DNA from: Melieria omissa
Lineage: Eukaryota; Arthropoda; Insecta; Diptera; Ulidiidae
Length of the DNA stretch: 64,000 bases
Reading direction: 5' to 3'
Assembly (NCBI GenBank): GCA_963971225.1
Contig: OZ020270.1
Location: forward strand, 75,532,432-75,596,431
Under the pieces are notes generated by a model. That model was not told the origin of the DNA. It saw only the letters and a program-made list of their open reading frames with translations, and ran no database searches. How positions within the stretch are numbered: the stretch's first letter is position 1; the number at the start of each line of letters is the position of its first letter. Positions 41,921 to 52,385 of the stretch are shown here, in pieces. The position numbers and the translations under genes are program-made.

Positions 41921-44187
41921 ATGACTTTCCGCATAATCCAATGGAACATGAACGGCTATTCCAACAATTATAATGAGCTAATACTTCTCATCAAAGAGTT
42001 TAACCCAAAAGTAATTACTATACAAGAATCCCACCTTCATTCCACTTCCAATATTCCAATCCCAATCAATTTTAGGCTATACTCTTTAAACTCTTCAAAC
42101 ACACCATATGGGGGAGTTGCTTTGCTAGTACATAATTCAATACAACACAAGCAAATTTCTCTCAGAGACGACTTCGACTCGATAGCAATTGAAACCCACA
42201 CTAAACTCAAATTTAATATTACTTCCACCTGCATACCCCCAAATACTAACTTAAGCATTTCTAACTTTAGAAATGTCTTCAACTCTCTCCACAATCCTTC
42301 CTTAATAACCGGCGACTTTAATAGTTGGCACTCTCCGAAAAACAACAAAAAAGGAACAATTCTCTCAAAATTCATCTACGAATCCAACTTCATTCTACTT
42401 AACAACGGTTCAGCGACTCACCTCAGCACCCATCATACCCTCTCCCATATAGATTTATCTTTCTGCTCTCCTTGCCTTGCGATTGGAGCCAAATGGAACG
42501 TGATAGACGACCTCTCCGGGAGCGACCTCTTCCCAATAATTATTGACCTCTTCCCCACCAACCCCCGCTCCACTCACACAAGCCACCCTCGATTCAAAAC
42601 AGACCTAGCAAATTGGCCATTGTTCATTCAAAACTGTGCAAAACACGACAGCACTAGACCAATTAGCACTAACATAAACAAAGAAGCCGCTAATATTAGA
42701 AAAATAATTCTCCAATCTGCCCACGAGGCAATACCACAATCTTTCCCCAACAAAAGACCTCGGACAGTTCGCTGGTGGAACAATCACTTAAACCAACTCA
42801 AAAGAGAAAAAAATTCCCACTGGCACGCCTTTAAGAGAAACATGACTCTCACTAATATACTTAATTACAAAAAAGCACGGGCCAAACTAAAACGAGAAAT
42901 TAAGGCAACTAAAATAGACTCAATCAACAAATTCACAGCTACAATATGCCCTACCACCCCAATTGGAAAAATTTGGGCTAATGTCAAACGATTTTGCGGT
43001 TACAAATCTACTCACAGTATTCATTGTATATCAAACCCAACGCTAACTCAGTGTAGCACAGATAAAAACTATATCTCTAAAACTTTCGCCGAAGATTGGT
43101 CAAACAATTCTTCCGACTCAAAATTTCCATCACTATTTCAACAAAAGAAATACAACACAATAACCCGACAAACTTACCCACAACCATGCACAACCGCACT
43201 AATAATCGAACAAAAAATCAACAAACTAGAACTTATATCCACTTTAAATAAATTAAAAGGTAACACCCCCGGCATGGACAGAGTAACATATAACCAATAT
43301 TGAAACCAAATTGCGACAAAACTAAAACAAACTCTTACAGGCCTATATCACTTAACTCCTGTTTATCGAAAGTACTAGATAAAATTATCGCAAACCGATT
43401 ATGGTGGTTTGTCTCCTCAAACAAACTGCTACACAATCGGCAAATGGGATTCAAAAAAGGTAAATCGACAACTGATACTCTACTATACGTAGACTATCTG
43501 ATTGCGAACTGCCTTTCCAAAAAAAAAGGATTTAACAATAATTTCCCTAGATTTCGAAAAAGCTTTCGATAAGGTTGGTATTCACACTGTTATAGACCAA
43601 CTCATTGAATGGAAGGTAGGCCCAAAAATAAGTAATTACATTAAATGTTTTATGACCAACAGGAAAAGTTCGAATAGGTCGAATTTCATCCACTCCTGAA
43701 CCTCTCCATAACGGGATACCCCAAGGATCGCCACTCTCTGTAATCCTTTTTTTGATTGCGTATAACAAACTCAGCCACTTAATATCCCTGCAAAAAGAGA
43801 TCGATTTTTGCGCCTACGCGGACGATTTCAACATTATAGCCCAATCAGACAAAAACAAAAACCCAATTATTGACCTAACAACTTTGTTTCAAAACATCTC
43901 AAACTGGTGCGAGGAATCCGGGGCTGTCCTTTCGACAACCAAATGCAAGTTCATACACGTCTGCCGCAAACTCAACTGCTGTTGTACAGTTATCTCCAAT
44001 AATATCCAGATCTCTGAGGTCGAGTTTTTAAAAATCCTTGGAATATTCATCACCAAAAAATACAAATGGAGTAAGCACGTAGAACACCTCAACGCATCAT
44101 TAATAAAACAACTTAACGTTATAAAATGCTTATCCAGCCCCAAATTCAACTGCTCCACTTACTCCTTGATTCAAATAGTAAAATCAC
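41921..44187 (+). pseudogene. I-clade LINE ORF2, endonuclease and reverse transcriptase
   Basis: It starts MTFRIIQWNMNGYSNNYNEL, 107 bp after ORF1. Endonuclease motifs: IQESHL, LITGDFNSWH, LSHIDLSF. The frame runs to GNTPGMDRV and stops at 43303, where a deletion removed part of the RT. It resumes as NSYRPISLNSCLSKVLDKII, then ISLDFEKAFDKV, GIPQGSPLSV and the catalytic YADDFNII. Two or three frameshifts occur between 43550 and 43750. The second LINE cuts it at about 44187. Confidence 0.85.
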
Positions 44188-44625
44188 TTGTGATGGTGGC
44201 AACGCTGTGACAAGTGCAAGTGTTTTTTCCGGTCGTGCTCTTGGCTACTTTTTAAATTTGCAAAAGCCTAGACCAAAGCTTGTGACAGCTCGAGATTTCG
44301 TGCCAAGGATCTTGCCCTACGTCTGGAGCATCTGTGCTGATCGAGTACTGGGTCTTCTGTCAGCCCTAACTCTTCACGAGCCTTCCGAGGGGCCTGCTGT
44401 GCTGGACTGCTGCGTTTTGTGCTGTGTTGCTGTTGTTGCGGTTGGTGCTGTGTTGCTGTTGTTGTGGTTTGCGCTGCGTTGCCTTCTATTCGTGTTCGTG
44501 GCTGCGTGCGCGCTTAAGCTTAGCTGCAAGGCGTCATCTAGCGTTGGCTAGCAACGTTGATTGCTTGCCGGTTACGGGCAGCGTTGCCAGTGCCAACTTT
44601 TAACTCATCGTCACATACTGAGCAA

Positions 44626-45540
44626 ATGACTTCTACTCCTGTGCTTACGCGCCATCAACGTGAGCAGTTGGCTTTGCGTGTGAATAGCGGCAAAGGGGAC
44701 AGCACGCTAAAATCGGGGAGCAGTAGTGCCAACACATACTGTGCTCAACTCCTAGCTTTGGAGGAGAGGCTAAAGGCAAATGCGAAAGAGGAGCTGAGGC
44801 AGTTAGAGAATCGCCTTCGCCAGCATACTGACGAGCTTGTTAGTCGACTCTCTGACGAAATTGCTCGCATTGTTGGCAAGCTCGAAGCTGAAGTGGGTGC
44901 TTTTGGTGCCAAATGCGCGGAGTATGATATAAAAATTCTTACACTAGAGGAGAGCGTTTGTGCCCTGGGGTCGCGCTGTGATAAACTCACTGAGCAGCTG
45001 AATACATTTGTCAGAAACACCAGCAACAACATACGTGGTGAGAAACCCTCAGTGGTAGACTACTCTTCGGACGCTGTCTTGTTTGGAGTGCCGTTCTCTA
45101 AAGAAGAAAATCTGAGAAGTGTCTTTAACTCGATCTGCCGCTCAATTGACTTTTTATCTCCGCAACTAAAAGACGTTTTCCGAGTAAAAAGTAAGTCCAA
45201 CAACTCAAACTCGCTGGTGATCCTCAAATTTTACACGCCGTATGACCGTAATCGTGCACTGAAGGCCTTTGGTGACTATCGCAGGCGTACAAATAAGGCA
45301 GTTAATCTTAGAGATGCCGGGCTTGAATATGACAACAATGTTTTTATCCATGAGAGCCTTAGTCCTGATGCTAGGAAGCTTCTCCATGCTGCAATTGCTT
45401 GTAAGCGCAAAAAATCAATCTATAATGCGTTTACAGTCCGTGGCTCCGTGTATATTAGAATGCATAAAGGCGGCGATGGCATTCAAATCAGCGCTGTTGA
45501 TGAACTTCCCGATGCTAAAAGTGTTGCTGCTACAGACTAG
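44626..45540 (+). CDS. LINE ORF1 protein (coiled coil plus RNA-binding fold)
   Basis: 304 codons from MTSTPVLTRHQREQLALRVN to the stop at 45540; an upstream ATG at 44557 in the same frame is also possible. A long heptad-rich coiled coil covers residues 40-150. The globular part (DAVLFGVPFSKEENLRSVFN, VILKFYTPYDRNRALKAFGD) looks like an RRM-type fold followed by a basic C-terminal region. No zinc knuckle. It would bind element RNA and help reverse transcription. No stop or frameshift. Confidence 0.82.
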   Translation: MTSTPVLTRHQREQLALRVNSGKGDSTLKSGSSSANTYCAQLLALEERLKANAKEELRQLENRLRQHTDELVSRLSDEIARIVGKLEAEVGAFGAKCAEYDIKILTLEESVCALGSRCDKLTEQLNTFVRNTSNNIRGEKPSVVDYSSDAVLFGVPFSKEENLRSVFNSICRSIDFLSPQLKDVFRVKSKSNNSNSLVILKFYTPYDRNRALKAFGDYRRRTNKAVNLRDAGLEYDNNVFIHESLSPDARKLLHAAIACKRKKSIYNAFTVRGSVYIRMHKGGDGIQISAVDELPDAKSVAATD

Positions 45541-45644
45541 ACTAATCTACTATTTTACTATCTTACTATCTATTATCTTGCTACCTTTTATTTTGCTATT
45601 CTTTTTTTCACTATCTTCTTCTTCTATCTATATTTCTTTCCTTA

Positions 45645-48500
45645 ATGCTTACTGCTTGGCCACCACTCAGCTTTCTTATGGTGACTGCGAATAAATCCAA
45701 TTCTAATGCTAACGAGAATAACAAAATTATGATTGATGTTCTTAGTAGACAACACTCTGGACTAAAAATCGTACATTTCAATGCCAGAAGTCTCAACGAT
45801 TTCAAGCTTGACTGCGCCAAGTTCACTTTTGCTGACTCTTCTGTCGATATAATCTGTGTCACGGAAACTTGGTTTCAAGAGGATGTTAATGATTCGTCTC
45901 TAAATATAGTAAATTACAAACTTTATCGCAATGACAGATCTGGTAAAAGAGGCGGAGGGGTGGCAATATATTGTAAATCTCATCTCAATGTTAAGCCTCT
46001 GGGGAAGTCCTGTGGCTCGGAGGTGGAGTTCCTATCTGTTGAAATCAGTGACCACCAAACTAAAGTCTTTCTATCGTGCGCATACAACCCTAATCATGGT
46101 TGCAGTTTAGATCCTTTTTTTGATGCTATATCGACCTGTGTTACTGAATATGATCATTTTGTCTTGTGTGGAGACTTCAATATTAATCTATTAAGCAAGG
46201 ACACTGCTGCTATCAAATTCCTTGATTGCTTAACCGAGGTGGGTCTTTCTGTGGTAAATACTACATCTCCAACCAGGTTCTCTCACAACTCTTGTCCTAG
46301 TCTGCTAGACTTGTTCGTTGTCTCGGATGTTTCGCTTGTGCTGCTGTTTGATCAAATTTCCTTCCTATCCGATCATGATCTGATTTTCTGCACTTTGAAT
46401 ATTAGCCTTACCCCTGAAACCTCTAATACATTTTACTCTTTTCGGGACTACAAATCAACTGATTATGTTTCGCTGTTCAATGACTTGTCTTGTATAAATT
46501 GGTCGGACTGTTGGTTTCTACGTACTGTTGATGATAAGTTGAATTTTTTCATCAATAAGGTCAATAACTTGTTTGAACTACATGTTCCGCTTCGTACAAA
46601 ACGTGGTCCTGGCGCAGCTCATACGTGCCCCTGGTTCACACATTGCGTGCTCTTGGCACTAAAGAAGCGACACAAGGCATACAGCAAATGGAAACAAAAT
46701 CCTACTGCGTTTAACTGGGAAATGTATAGGAAGGCCAGAAATGGTGCTACTTCTGCTGTCAGCATATCTAAAAAAAAATTCTTCAAGTCGAAACTTAGCC
46801 CATCACTTCCACCGAAGCTGCTATGGAATAATTTGAGGCAAATAGGTATCTGTAATAAGGAGACTGAGGCATGTCGGATTGACCCCAATATTCTTAATGA
46901 TCATTTCATTTCAAATTCTGTTTCTAGCGCGCCTTTTGTATCCGTATCTCAGCGTACGCGAGTCCCTAAAATTAAATTTCAATTTGACGCGGTTAGTGAA
47001 ATGGATGTTGCTCGTTGCATAATGAAAATCAAGTCGAACGCCATTGGAGATGATCGAATAGCTATAAAGTTTATCAAAATCATATTACCCGCTGTCTTAG
47101 GTCCTCTGACTCACATCATCAATCACTGTTTCACTACTTCCAGATTCCCTGAAGTGTGGAAAGTAGCAACAATTATTCCAATAGCAAAAAAATCAGTAGC
47201 TCGTGAACCTGGTGATTTTCGCCCCATTAGTATTCTGTGCTCGATTTCCAAAGTATGTGAGTCACTCATGGCTGAGCAGATCACCACGTATTTGAACAAG
47301 TTTAGCCTTATGTCTTCTTTACAATCAGGATTTCGGTCAGGGCATAGCTGTTCTACTGCTGTGGTTAAAATCTTAGATGATCTTAGAGGGCCTTATGATA
47401 TGGGACACTTGTCTCTACTCTGCCTGTTAGACTTCTCAAAAGCGTTTGATACAGTTAATCATGCAGTTCTCTGTCACAAACTTGAATGTTATTTTAATTT
47501 TTCTGATTCTGCGGTTAACTTACTAAAAAGCTACCTGGTTGGCAGATCGCAAAGAGTGAAGGTTGGTGATACTTTCTCTGAATTTAAAGGTATTGCCAGC
47601 GGGGTGCCACAGGGTTCTGTCCTGGGTCCTCTGCTGTTTACAATGTTTATTAATGATATCTTTAGCAGCTGCAGTCATGTTAGCATGCATGCGTATGCTG
47701 ATGACCTACAATTGTACTTGTCGAGACCAATTGGGATGGTAGAGGATTTATGTGCAAGAGTTAATGAAGACTTAGGAGCTATAGGTGAGTGGGCTCGGGA
47801 AAACCAACTATTTTTAAACCCTCAAAAATCATTTGTCCTGCCCATATCGAGAACTGTTTCCCACTGTTCAGATCTTCCACCTATTCTTCTCAATGGCGTA
47901 GAACTAAAATTTGTTAGTCAAGTTGTCAATCTTGGGTATCAAATTAACTCTTCACTATCTTGCGTGGACCACATTAATTCCGTTGTTTCAAAAATCTATT
48001 ATGGACTACGTAATCTGAGGCGGACCTCGGGGTTTGTACCAGTCGAAACCAAACGGAAGTTAGTGATTCAGTTATTGTTGCCTATTATAACATACTCGGA
48101 GGCTGTGTATAGCAAATTGGATTCCAGATCCATGCACAAGCTACAGGTTGCTTTCAATAATGCAGCTCGATATGTGTACTCTGTCGAAAGGTCTGATCAC
48201 ATTTCCATCTACAGCAACAAAATACTGGGCTGCAGCTTACAGAGCTACATGGAAGCAAGAAATTGCATATTTTTGCACAAAATTATCCATTCCAAAAGGC
48301 CCCAGTATTTGTATGAAAAACTTAAGTTTTCTAAGTGTCACCGACATATGAATTTACTACATCCAGCCCACAATTTCCCTAACTCCAGTCGACTATTCTT
48401 TGTTAGCACCATTAGATTATGGAATTCGTTGCCCATGCATCTTAAATCAATTACCAATAGACGCCACTTTAAGCATTATATCTTCAAACACTTTTCTTAA
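45645..48500 (+). CDS. LINE ORF2 protein, endonuclease and reverse transcriptase, open
   Basis: 951 codons with no interruption. APE-type endonuclease at about residues 40-260: IVHFNARSLND, CVTETWF, CGDFNINL, SDHDL. Reverse transcriptase at about 500-780: FRPISILCSISKVCESLMAE, LLDFSKAFDTVNH, GVPQGSVLGPLLF and YADDLQLY. The C-terminal domain follows (RLWNSLPMHLKSITNR). It nicks DNA and copies the element RNA onto it in the nucleus. The start may be MVTANK 33 bp downstream. The Jockey/CR1 group is clear; the exact clade is not. Confidence 0.88.
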   Translation: MLTAWPPLSFLMVTANKSNSNANENNKIMIDVLSRQHSGLKIVHFNARSLNDFKLDCAKFTFADSSVDIICVTETWFQEDVNDSSLNIVNYKLYRNDRSGKRGGGVAIYCKSHLNVKPLGKSCGSEVEFLSVEISDHQTKVFLSCAYNPNHGCSLDPFFDAISTCVTEYDHFVLCGDFNINLLSKDTAAIKFLDCLTEVGLSVVNTTSPTRFSHNSCPSLLDLFVVSDVSLVLLFDQISFLSDHDLIFCTLNISLTPETSNTFYSFRDYKSTDYVSLFNDLSCINWSDCWFLRTVDDKLNFFINKVNNLFELHVPLRTKRGPGAAHTCPWFTHCVLLALKKRHKAYSKWKQNPTAFNWEMYRKARNGATSAVSISKKKFFKSKLSPSLPPKLLWNNLRQIGICNKETEACRIDPNILNDHFISNSVSSAPFVSVSQRTRVPKIKFQFDAVSEMDVARCIMKIKSNAIGDDRIAIKFIKIILPAVLGPLTHIINHCFTTSRFPEVWKVATIIPIAKKSVAREPGDFRPISILCSISKVCESLMAEQITTYLNKFSLMSSLQSGFRSGHSCSTAVVKILDDLRGPYDMGHLSLLCLLDFSKAFDTVNHAVLCHKLECYFNFSDSAVNLLKSYLVGRSQRVKVGDTFSEFKGIASGVPQGSVLGPLLFTMFINDIFSSCSHVSMHAYADDLQLYLSRPIGMVEDLCARVNEDLGAIGEWARENQLFLNPQKSFVLPISRTVSHCSDLPPILLNGVELKFVSQVVNLGYQINSSLSCVDHINSVVSKIYYGLRNLRRTSGFVPVETKRKLVIQLLLPIITYSEAVYSKLDSRSMHKLQVAFNNAARYVYSVERSDHISIYSNKILGCSLQSYMEARNCIFLHKIIHSKRPQYLYEKLKFSKCHRHMNLLHPAHNFPNSSRLFFVSTIRLWNSLPMHLKSITNRRHFKHYIFKHFS

Positions 48501-49098
48501 CTCTGCCCTTCTCTACTTTTCTCGCTATTCTGTTTTCCTTTTCTATTTTCTCTTTTAAATATTTAGATTCCCACTGGATTCAAATATACTGTTAATAATC
48601 AATTTTTGTTAATCAATTTTTGTTAATCAATTGTATTTGTTGAGCTAATCAATTGTTAGTTAATAAGTATCAACTTGTGGCATGCAAAAGATGAAATTCT
48701 TAAATGCCGATGTTTTATAATTAAATAAATAAAAATAAAAATATCCAAGATCCGTTACGGCCTGCCTCTATATGGATACTGTAACAAAACACTTCTTAAT
48801 AAATTAAAGAGCACACTCAATGCAGCACTCAGATTTGCCACTGGCACCTTTCGCTCTAGCCCCATATACAATATGCTTTTCGAGGCAAATATACTTACAC
48901 TTGAAAACGACAGAGATCTACAATTAACAACCCTAAGCAAGACAATACTCAACAGCCGAGACACTCCACTATTCAACATAATTAAAAAACTGCACAAAAA
49001 TAAAATAACACCAAGAATTCAATCAACTTTATCAAGAATATTACAAAGCTGCAATCAACTTAATATTCCAAACTCCCCACATAACACTTCGTTCAATA

Positions 49099-50324
49099 AT
49101 GTGTGTGACTAACTAATTAAAACACATTTTTTTGCCAAAATTCGTTTTAATTCATCAACATAGTCCCCTTTTAGGGAGATACAATCATTCCAACGCTTTT
49201 CCAATCTTTCGATACCGCCTTTGTAGAACGATTTTTCTTTGCCTTCAAAATAGGCGTTAGTTTCGGCGATTACTTCATCATTTGAGCCAAATCTCTTACC
49301 ACGGAGCATCTTTTTGAGGTCTGCGAAGAGCCAGTAGTCGCTGGGGGCCAGATCTGGAGAATACGGGGGATGAGGAAGCAATTCGAAGCCCAATTCATGC
49401 ATTTTTGCCATCGTTTTCATCGACTTGTGACACGGTGCATTGTCTTGGTGAAACAACACTCTTTTCTTCTTCATATGGGGCCGCTTAATCGCGATTTCTT
49501 CTTTCAAACGTTCCAACAACGCTATATAATAGTCGCTGTTGATTGTTTTCCCTTTCTCAAGATAGTCGATGAATATTATTCCGTGCACATCCCAAAATAC
49601 TGACGCCATAACCTTGCCAGCGGATGTTTGTGCCTTTGGACGCTTTGGGCGGCTTTCACCGGTTGCATGCCACTCAGCAGACTGCCGATTTGACTCTGGA
49701 GTGAAATGGTGGATCCATGTTTCATCCATTGTGATGTACCGACGCAAAAACTCCGACTTGTTGCGCGTAAACATGTCCAAACAGCTCTTTGAATCATCGA
49801 TTCGTTGTTGTTTTTGCTCCGGTGTGAGCAAACGCGGCACCCATTTCGAAAACACCTTTTTCATAACCAAATGTTCGTGTATTATGGTGTGTACACTGCC
49901 TGCTGATATCTTTAGAATGTCAGCAATCTCCCCCACTTTCACTTTACGGTCGGACATAATGATTTTCAGTGTTTTTTCAACGTTTTCCGGAATAACAGCG
50001 TCATTTGGCCGTCCAGTAGATGGAATGTCATCGGTGTCTGTACGACCACGTTTGAATTCGGCATACCAATAACAAATGGTTCTTTTTGATGGAGCAGAGT
50101 CCGAATAATGTTTTTCAAGCCATTCCTGGCATTGAACAGTATTTTTTTTCATTAAAAAACAATGATAAATCAGCACACGGAATTGCTTTGAATTCATTTT
50201 TTTTGAAAACTCAAAAGTAGTGTCACTTAAAGCACTGTAACTTGTAAACTAATGGTTGGATTGACATATAATTTTGACAGTAAGCCTAAAAAGGTTCACA
50301 ATTTGGAAAAATAATATTGGCACC
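49099..50324 (-). mobile_element. mariner insertion with intact transposase
   Basis: It interrupts the I-clade ORF2 between 49098 and 50327, with TA at both presumed edges (49097-49098, 50325-50326). On the minus strand it begins GGTGCCAATATTATTTTTCC. I could not find a matching inverted repeat at the other end, so the boundaries are provisional and the left end may be truncated. Confidence 0.7.
49109..50197 (-). CDS. mariner transposase, 362 residues, uninterrupted
   Basis: The frame starts MNSKQFRVLIYHCFLMKKNT. The N-terminal part has two helix-turn-helix units (to about residue 110) with a GRP-type linker (TGRPND). WVPRLLTPEQK precedes the catalytic core. Catalytic residues are in MDETWIHH, HQDNAPCH and SPDLAPSDYW; exactly 34 residues separate the last two Asp (DD34D). 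Length is near the usual 345-350. No stop or frameshift. It would cut and paste its element at TA sites. Related to the broken copy at 24062-24728. Confidence 0.9.
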   Translation of the reverse strand: MNSKQFRVLIYHCFLMKKNTVQCQEWLEKHYSDSAPSKRTICYWYAEFKRGRTDTDDIPSTGRPNDAVIPENVEKTLKIIMSDRKVKVGEIADILKISAGSVHTIIHEHLVMKKVFSKWVPRLLTPEQKQQRIDDSKSCLDMFTRNKSEFLRRYITMDETWIHHFTPESNRQSAEWHATGESRPKRPKAQTSAGKVMASVFWDVHGIIFIDYLEKGKTINSDYYIALLERLKEEIAIKRPHMKKKRVLFHQDNAPCHKSMKTMAKMHELGFELLPHPPYSPDLAPSDYWLFADLKKMLRGKRFGSNDEVIAETNAYFEGKEKSFYKGGIERLEKRWNDCISLKGDYVDELKRILAKKCVLIS

Positions 50325-51439
50325 TAAAACAAGCAGCAATCAACACTTCACTTCGCAAACTTGCCAAATCAAACACTCCCCCATTACAATTTCAAGCATC
50401 CTTCCTCGACATAAAAAATCGACTACCAAACCACTCTTTCATCTATACCGACGGCTCAAAGTCGCCCGGGATCACCAGCTACAGTGTCACTGACGAAAGT
50501 AAAATTATCAAACTAGGCATAATCCCACACTACAGCTCGGTATTTTCAGCCGAAATAATCGCAATTTTCGAGGCCACAATATATGCTAAAAACCGATCAG
50601 GAAATTTCGCTATATGCACCGACTCGCTAGCCTCCCTTGACGCAATATCAAATATAAATAACAATAACATCTATGCCAACCTAATCAGAAATACTCTAAT
50701 TGACAAATACCCTAAAATCACACTCATATGGATTCCAGGACACATGCAAATAAAAGGCAACGAAACCGCAGACAGTGCTGCCAAATACGCAAGCAAAGCC
50801 CCTGTGTTTTGCACACCTAACTTCAACCCCTCTGATATCAAACACTTTATAAAAACATACTACACCAAAGCCAACAAACAAATCTGGAATCTCTCATCCA
50901 ACTGGTACAGAGAAATCAACCCTAACCGTACCTCTCTCAAAGATTTTCTATATCGAGTGACGGAAAACATAAATAGACTTGATTGCATAAAATTATTACG
51001 ACTACGACTAGGGCACTCAAAAATTTCTCACGGCCATTTAATGAAAATAGATACCGAAACCTTATGTAATTGCCGACCTTATGTAAAACCTCAAACAACC
51101 TGCTTCTGCATTACCTCCGCGAATGCCCTGAACTAAACACCCATAGATACTGTGCCTTTCTTCACGACGACCTATTACTCCTCCTTTCCAATCCCACTCC
51201 CACCGATATCAAAAAAATCTTAAAATTTTTAAAAACATCTAGACTATACTACTTAATTTAAGCTTCCTCCCCCTCCATTGTAAAAGCAGCTGAAGGCCAT
51301 TGCTGCTATTGCTGCAAATTTTAATTAGATATTAATTTAGTTAATATTCTAATTCATTATAAATAAATAAATAAAATAAATAGGTTGCGGTGGCTACCTC
51401 TATAAGAGACACACTCGGAGGCCCGAAAGGGCCATTGTG

Positions 51440-51625
51440 ATACCACATAATTCACCCGTTTTTTTGAACTGTGTGTGCAACACTGTTTTGCCAACATATG
51501 TTACAGCACAAATTTCAAGCCGATTGGGAAAGGGGGACCTACAGTTTAACGCCGAATCCGAACGGCGATTGGCAGTTTTTCGTTCACACTTGGAGGTTTT
51601 GCCATTGCCTGCCAAGAGCGCACTT
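51440..51625 (-). repeat. diverged SINE-related fragment
   Basis: The minus strand contains CCGTTCGGATTCGGCG followed by AAACTGTAGGTCCC. This is the same central block as in the three SINE copies (CCGTTCGGAACCGGC...AAACTGTAGGTCCC), while the flanks differ. Confidence 0.6.
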
Positions 51626-51641
51626 GTGCGATTCTTGTAAT

Positions 51642-51796
51642 CAGTGGCGGATTCAGGGGGTGTTTTGGGGGTTGAAACCCCCCCCGAAATATTTGGATCG
51701 CCTATAAAACTACATACAAATTAAAAGGCATTTTACAAATATTAAAGAATTACTTTTTGAAACCCCCCCCGAAATATTTTTCTGAATCCGCGCCTG
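51642..51796. mobile_element. hAT MITE (CAGTGGCGGATTCAG ends)
   Basis: 155 bp with long inverted arms (CAGTGGCGGATTCAG; inner part with AACCCCCCCCGAAATATTT) and a perfect 8-bp target duplication CTTGTAAT (51634-51641, 51797-51804). Confidence 0.92.
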
Positions 51797-51830
51797 CTTG
51801 TAATTCTCATTCCCTTCATGTGGATAGCGA

Positions 51831-51925
51831 TAAAAGTAGACGAGTGTTTCACCATCCCGAGCCAGGAATCGAACCTGGGGCCTTTGAGAAGCCAGCGCGC
51901 TACCCGCTGGACTATCGCGATTTTT
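51831..51925 (-). mobile_element. tRNA-derived SINE head or tRNA pseudogene
   Basis: The minus strand shows an A box TAGTCCAGCGGG (51903-51914) and a perfect B box GGTTCGATTCC (51865-51875) at tRNA spacing, with an intact T arm (CCAGGTTCGATTCCTGG). The 5' acceptor strand does not pair with the 3' side (GGCTCGGGA), so it is not a functional tRNA gene. Confidence 0.65.
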
Positions 51926-52009
51926 TATATGACAAATTTTGCCGCGGATTGGAGGCTGGGCAAGGAAGTAAAATTTGCTTTTCACTTTTAGCAATTAATG
52001 CTTTAATAC

Positions 52010-52385
52010 TGTTACGAAAATTACTTCACAGGTTCGTTTTGATTGTGTTTGAAAATAAAACAATTTCAATTATTCAGAGCAAAACGCAGTCAGAAACTAA
52101 CAATCACTTTATTTAAAGAATTACACATTGCTCGTATCTACACTTGTTACCACTTTGCTTATTCAACCAAGACTCCCCCTTGCGCTGCACACTGCTGCTT
52201 TTATACTAGTTTTCTTATCGCGCCGAATTTTCTTGCAACTTCCAATTGGAAAACGCTCGACCATTCTCGCACGGCCCATTCCTTCGCGAACCATCCTTGC
52301 CATATCGGCATTATAACAAGCGAATTATACCAAATTTGCCGTACTCCAAAGTGCATGTCTAAAAAAATGCTTCGAAAAGCATTCA
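52010..52385 (-). repeat. G2 3' LTR, missing its first bases
   Basis: 376 bp. Compared with the 5' LTR it lacks the first few dozen bases (it begins TGAATGCTTTTCG). The right neighbour is the end of pol. Confidence 0.85.

Larger units (their letters stand above)
44188..48745 (+). mobile_element. CR1/Jockey-type LINE, apparently full length
   Basis: About 4.56 kb inserted in ORF2 of the I-clade LINE. It has a 5' UTR of about 430 bp, two open ORFs and a 3' UTR ending in an AT-rich tail (ATAAATAAAAATAAAA) near 48725-48745. Host coding sequence resumes right after it. No clear target duplication is visible, so the exact ends are uncertain by a few bases. Confidence 0.82.
48746..51260 (+). pseudogene. 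I-clade LINE ORF2, C-terminal part with RNase H
   Basis: It continues as SKIRYGLPLYGYCNKTLLNK to about 49098, is broken by the mariner, and resumes at 50327. RNase H shows all catalytic positions: YTDGSKSPG (D), FSAEIIAI (E), CTDSLASL (D) and KGNETADSAAKYA (D). It ends with LRLGHSKISHGHLM and a Cys-rich C-terminus, with a late frameshift near 51100. An RNase H after the RT is characteristic of the I clade. Confidence 0.83.
34288..51382 (+). mobile_element. I-clade LINE, full-length insertion, split three times
   Basis: A single LINE insertion, bounded by a 10-bp target duplication GGTTGCGGTG (34278-34287, 51383-51392) with a TAAA-rich tail at 51361-51382. Plus-strand ORF1 carries zinc knuckles; ORF2 carries endonuclease, reverse transcriptase and RNase H, the I-clade layout. 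It is interrupted by a gypsy element (34918-40974), a second LINE (44188-48745) and a mariner (about 49099-50324). Its own length without guests is about 5.2 kb. Confidence 0.85.

Noticed and set aside
44126..44551. 141-codon frame before the LINE ORF1, hydrophobic and Cys-rich
   Set aside because: It starts in the host LINE and runs through the 5' UTR of the inserted LINE; low-complexity GTT/GCT repeats create the hydrophobic look.
49569..50072. 167-codon plus-strand frame
   Set aside because: Antisense of the intact mariner transposase on the minus strand.
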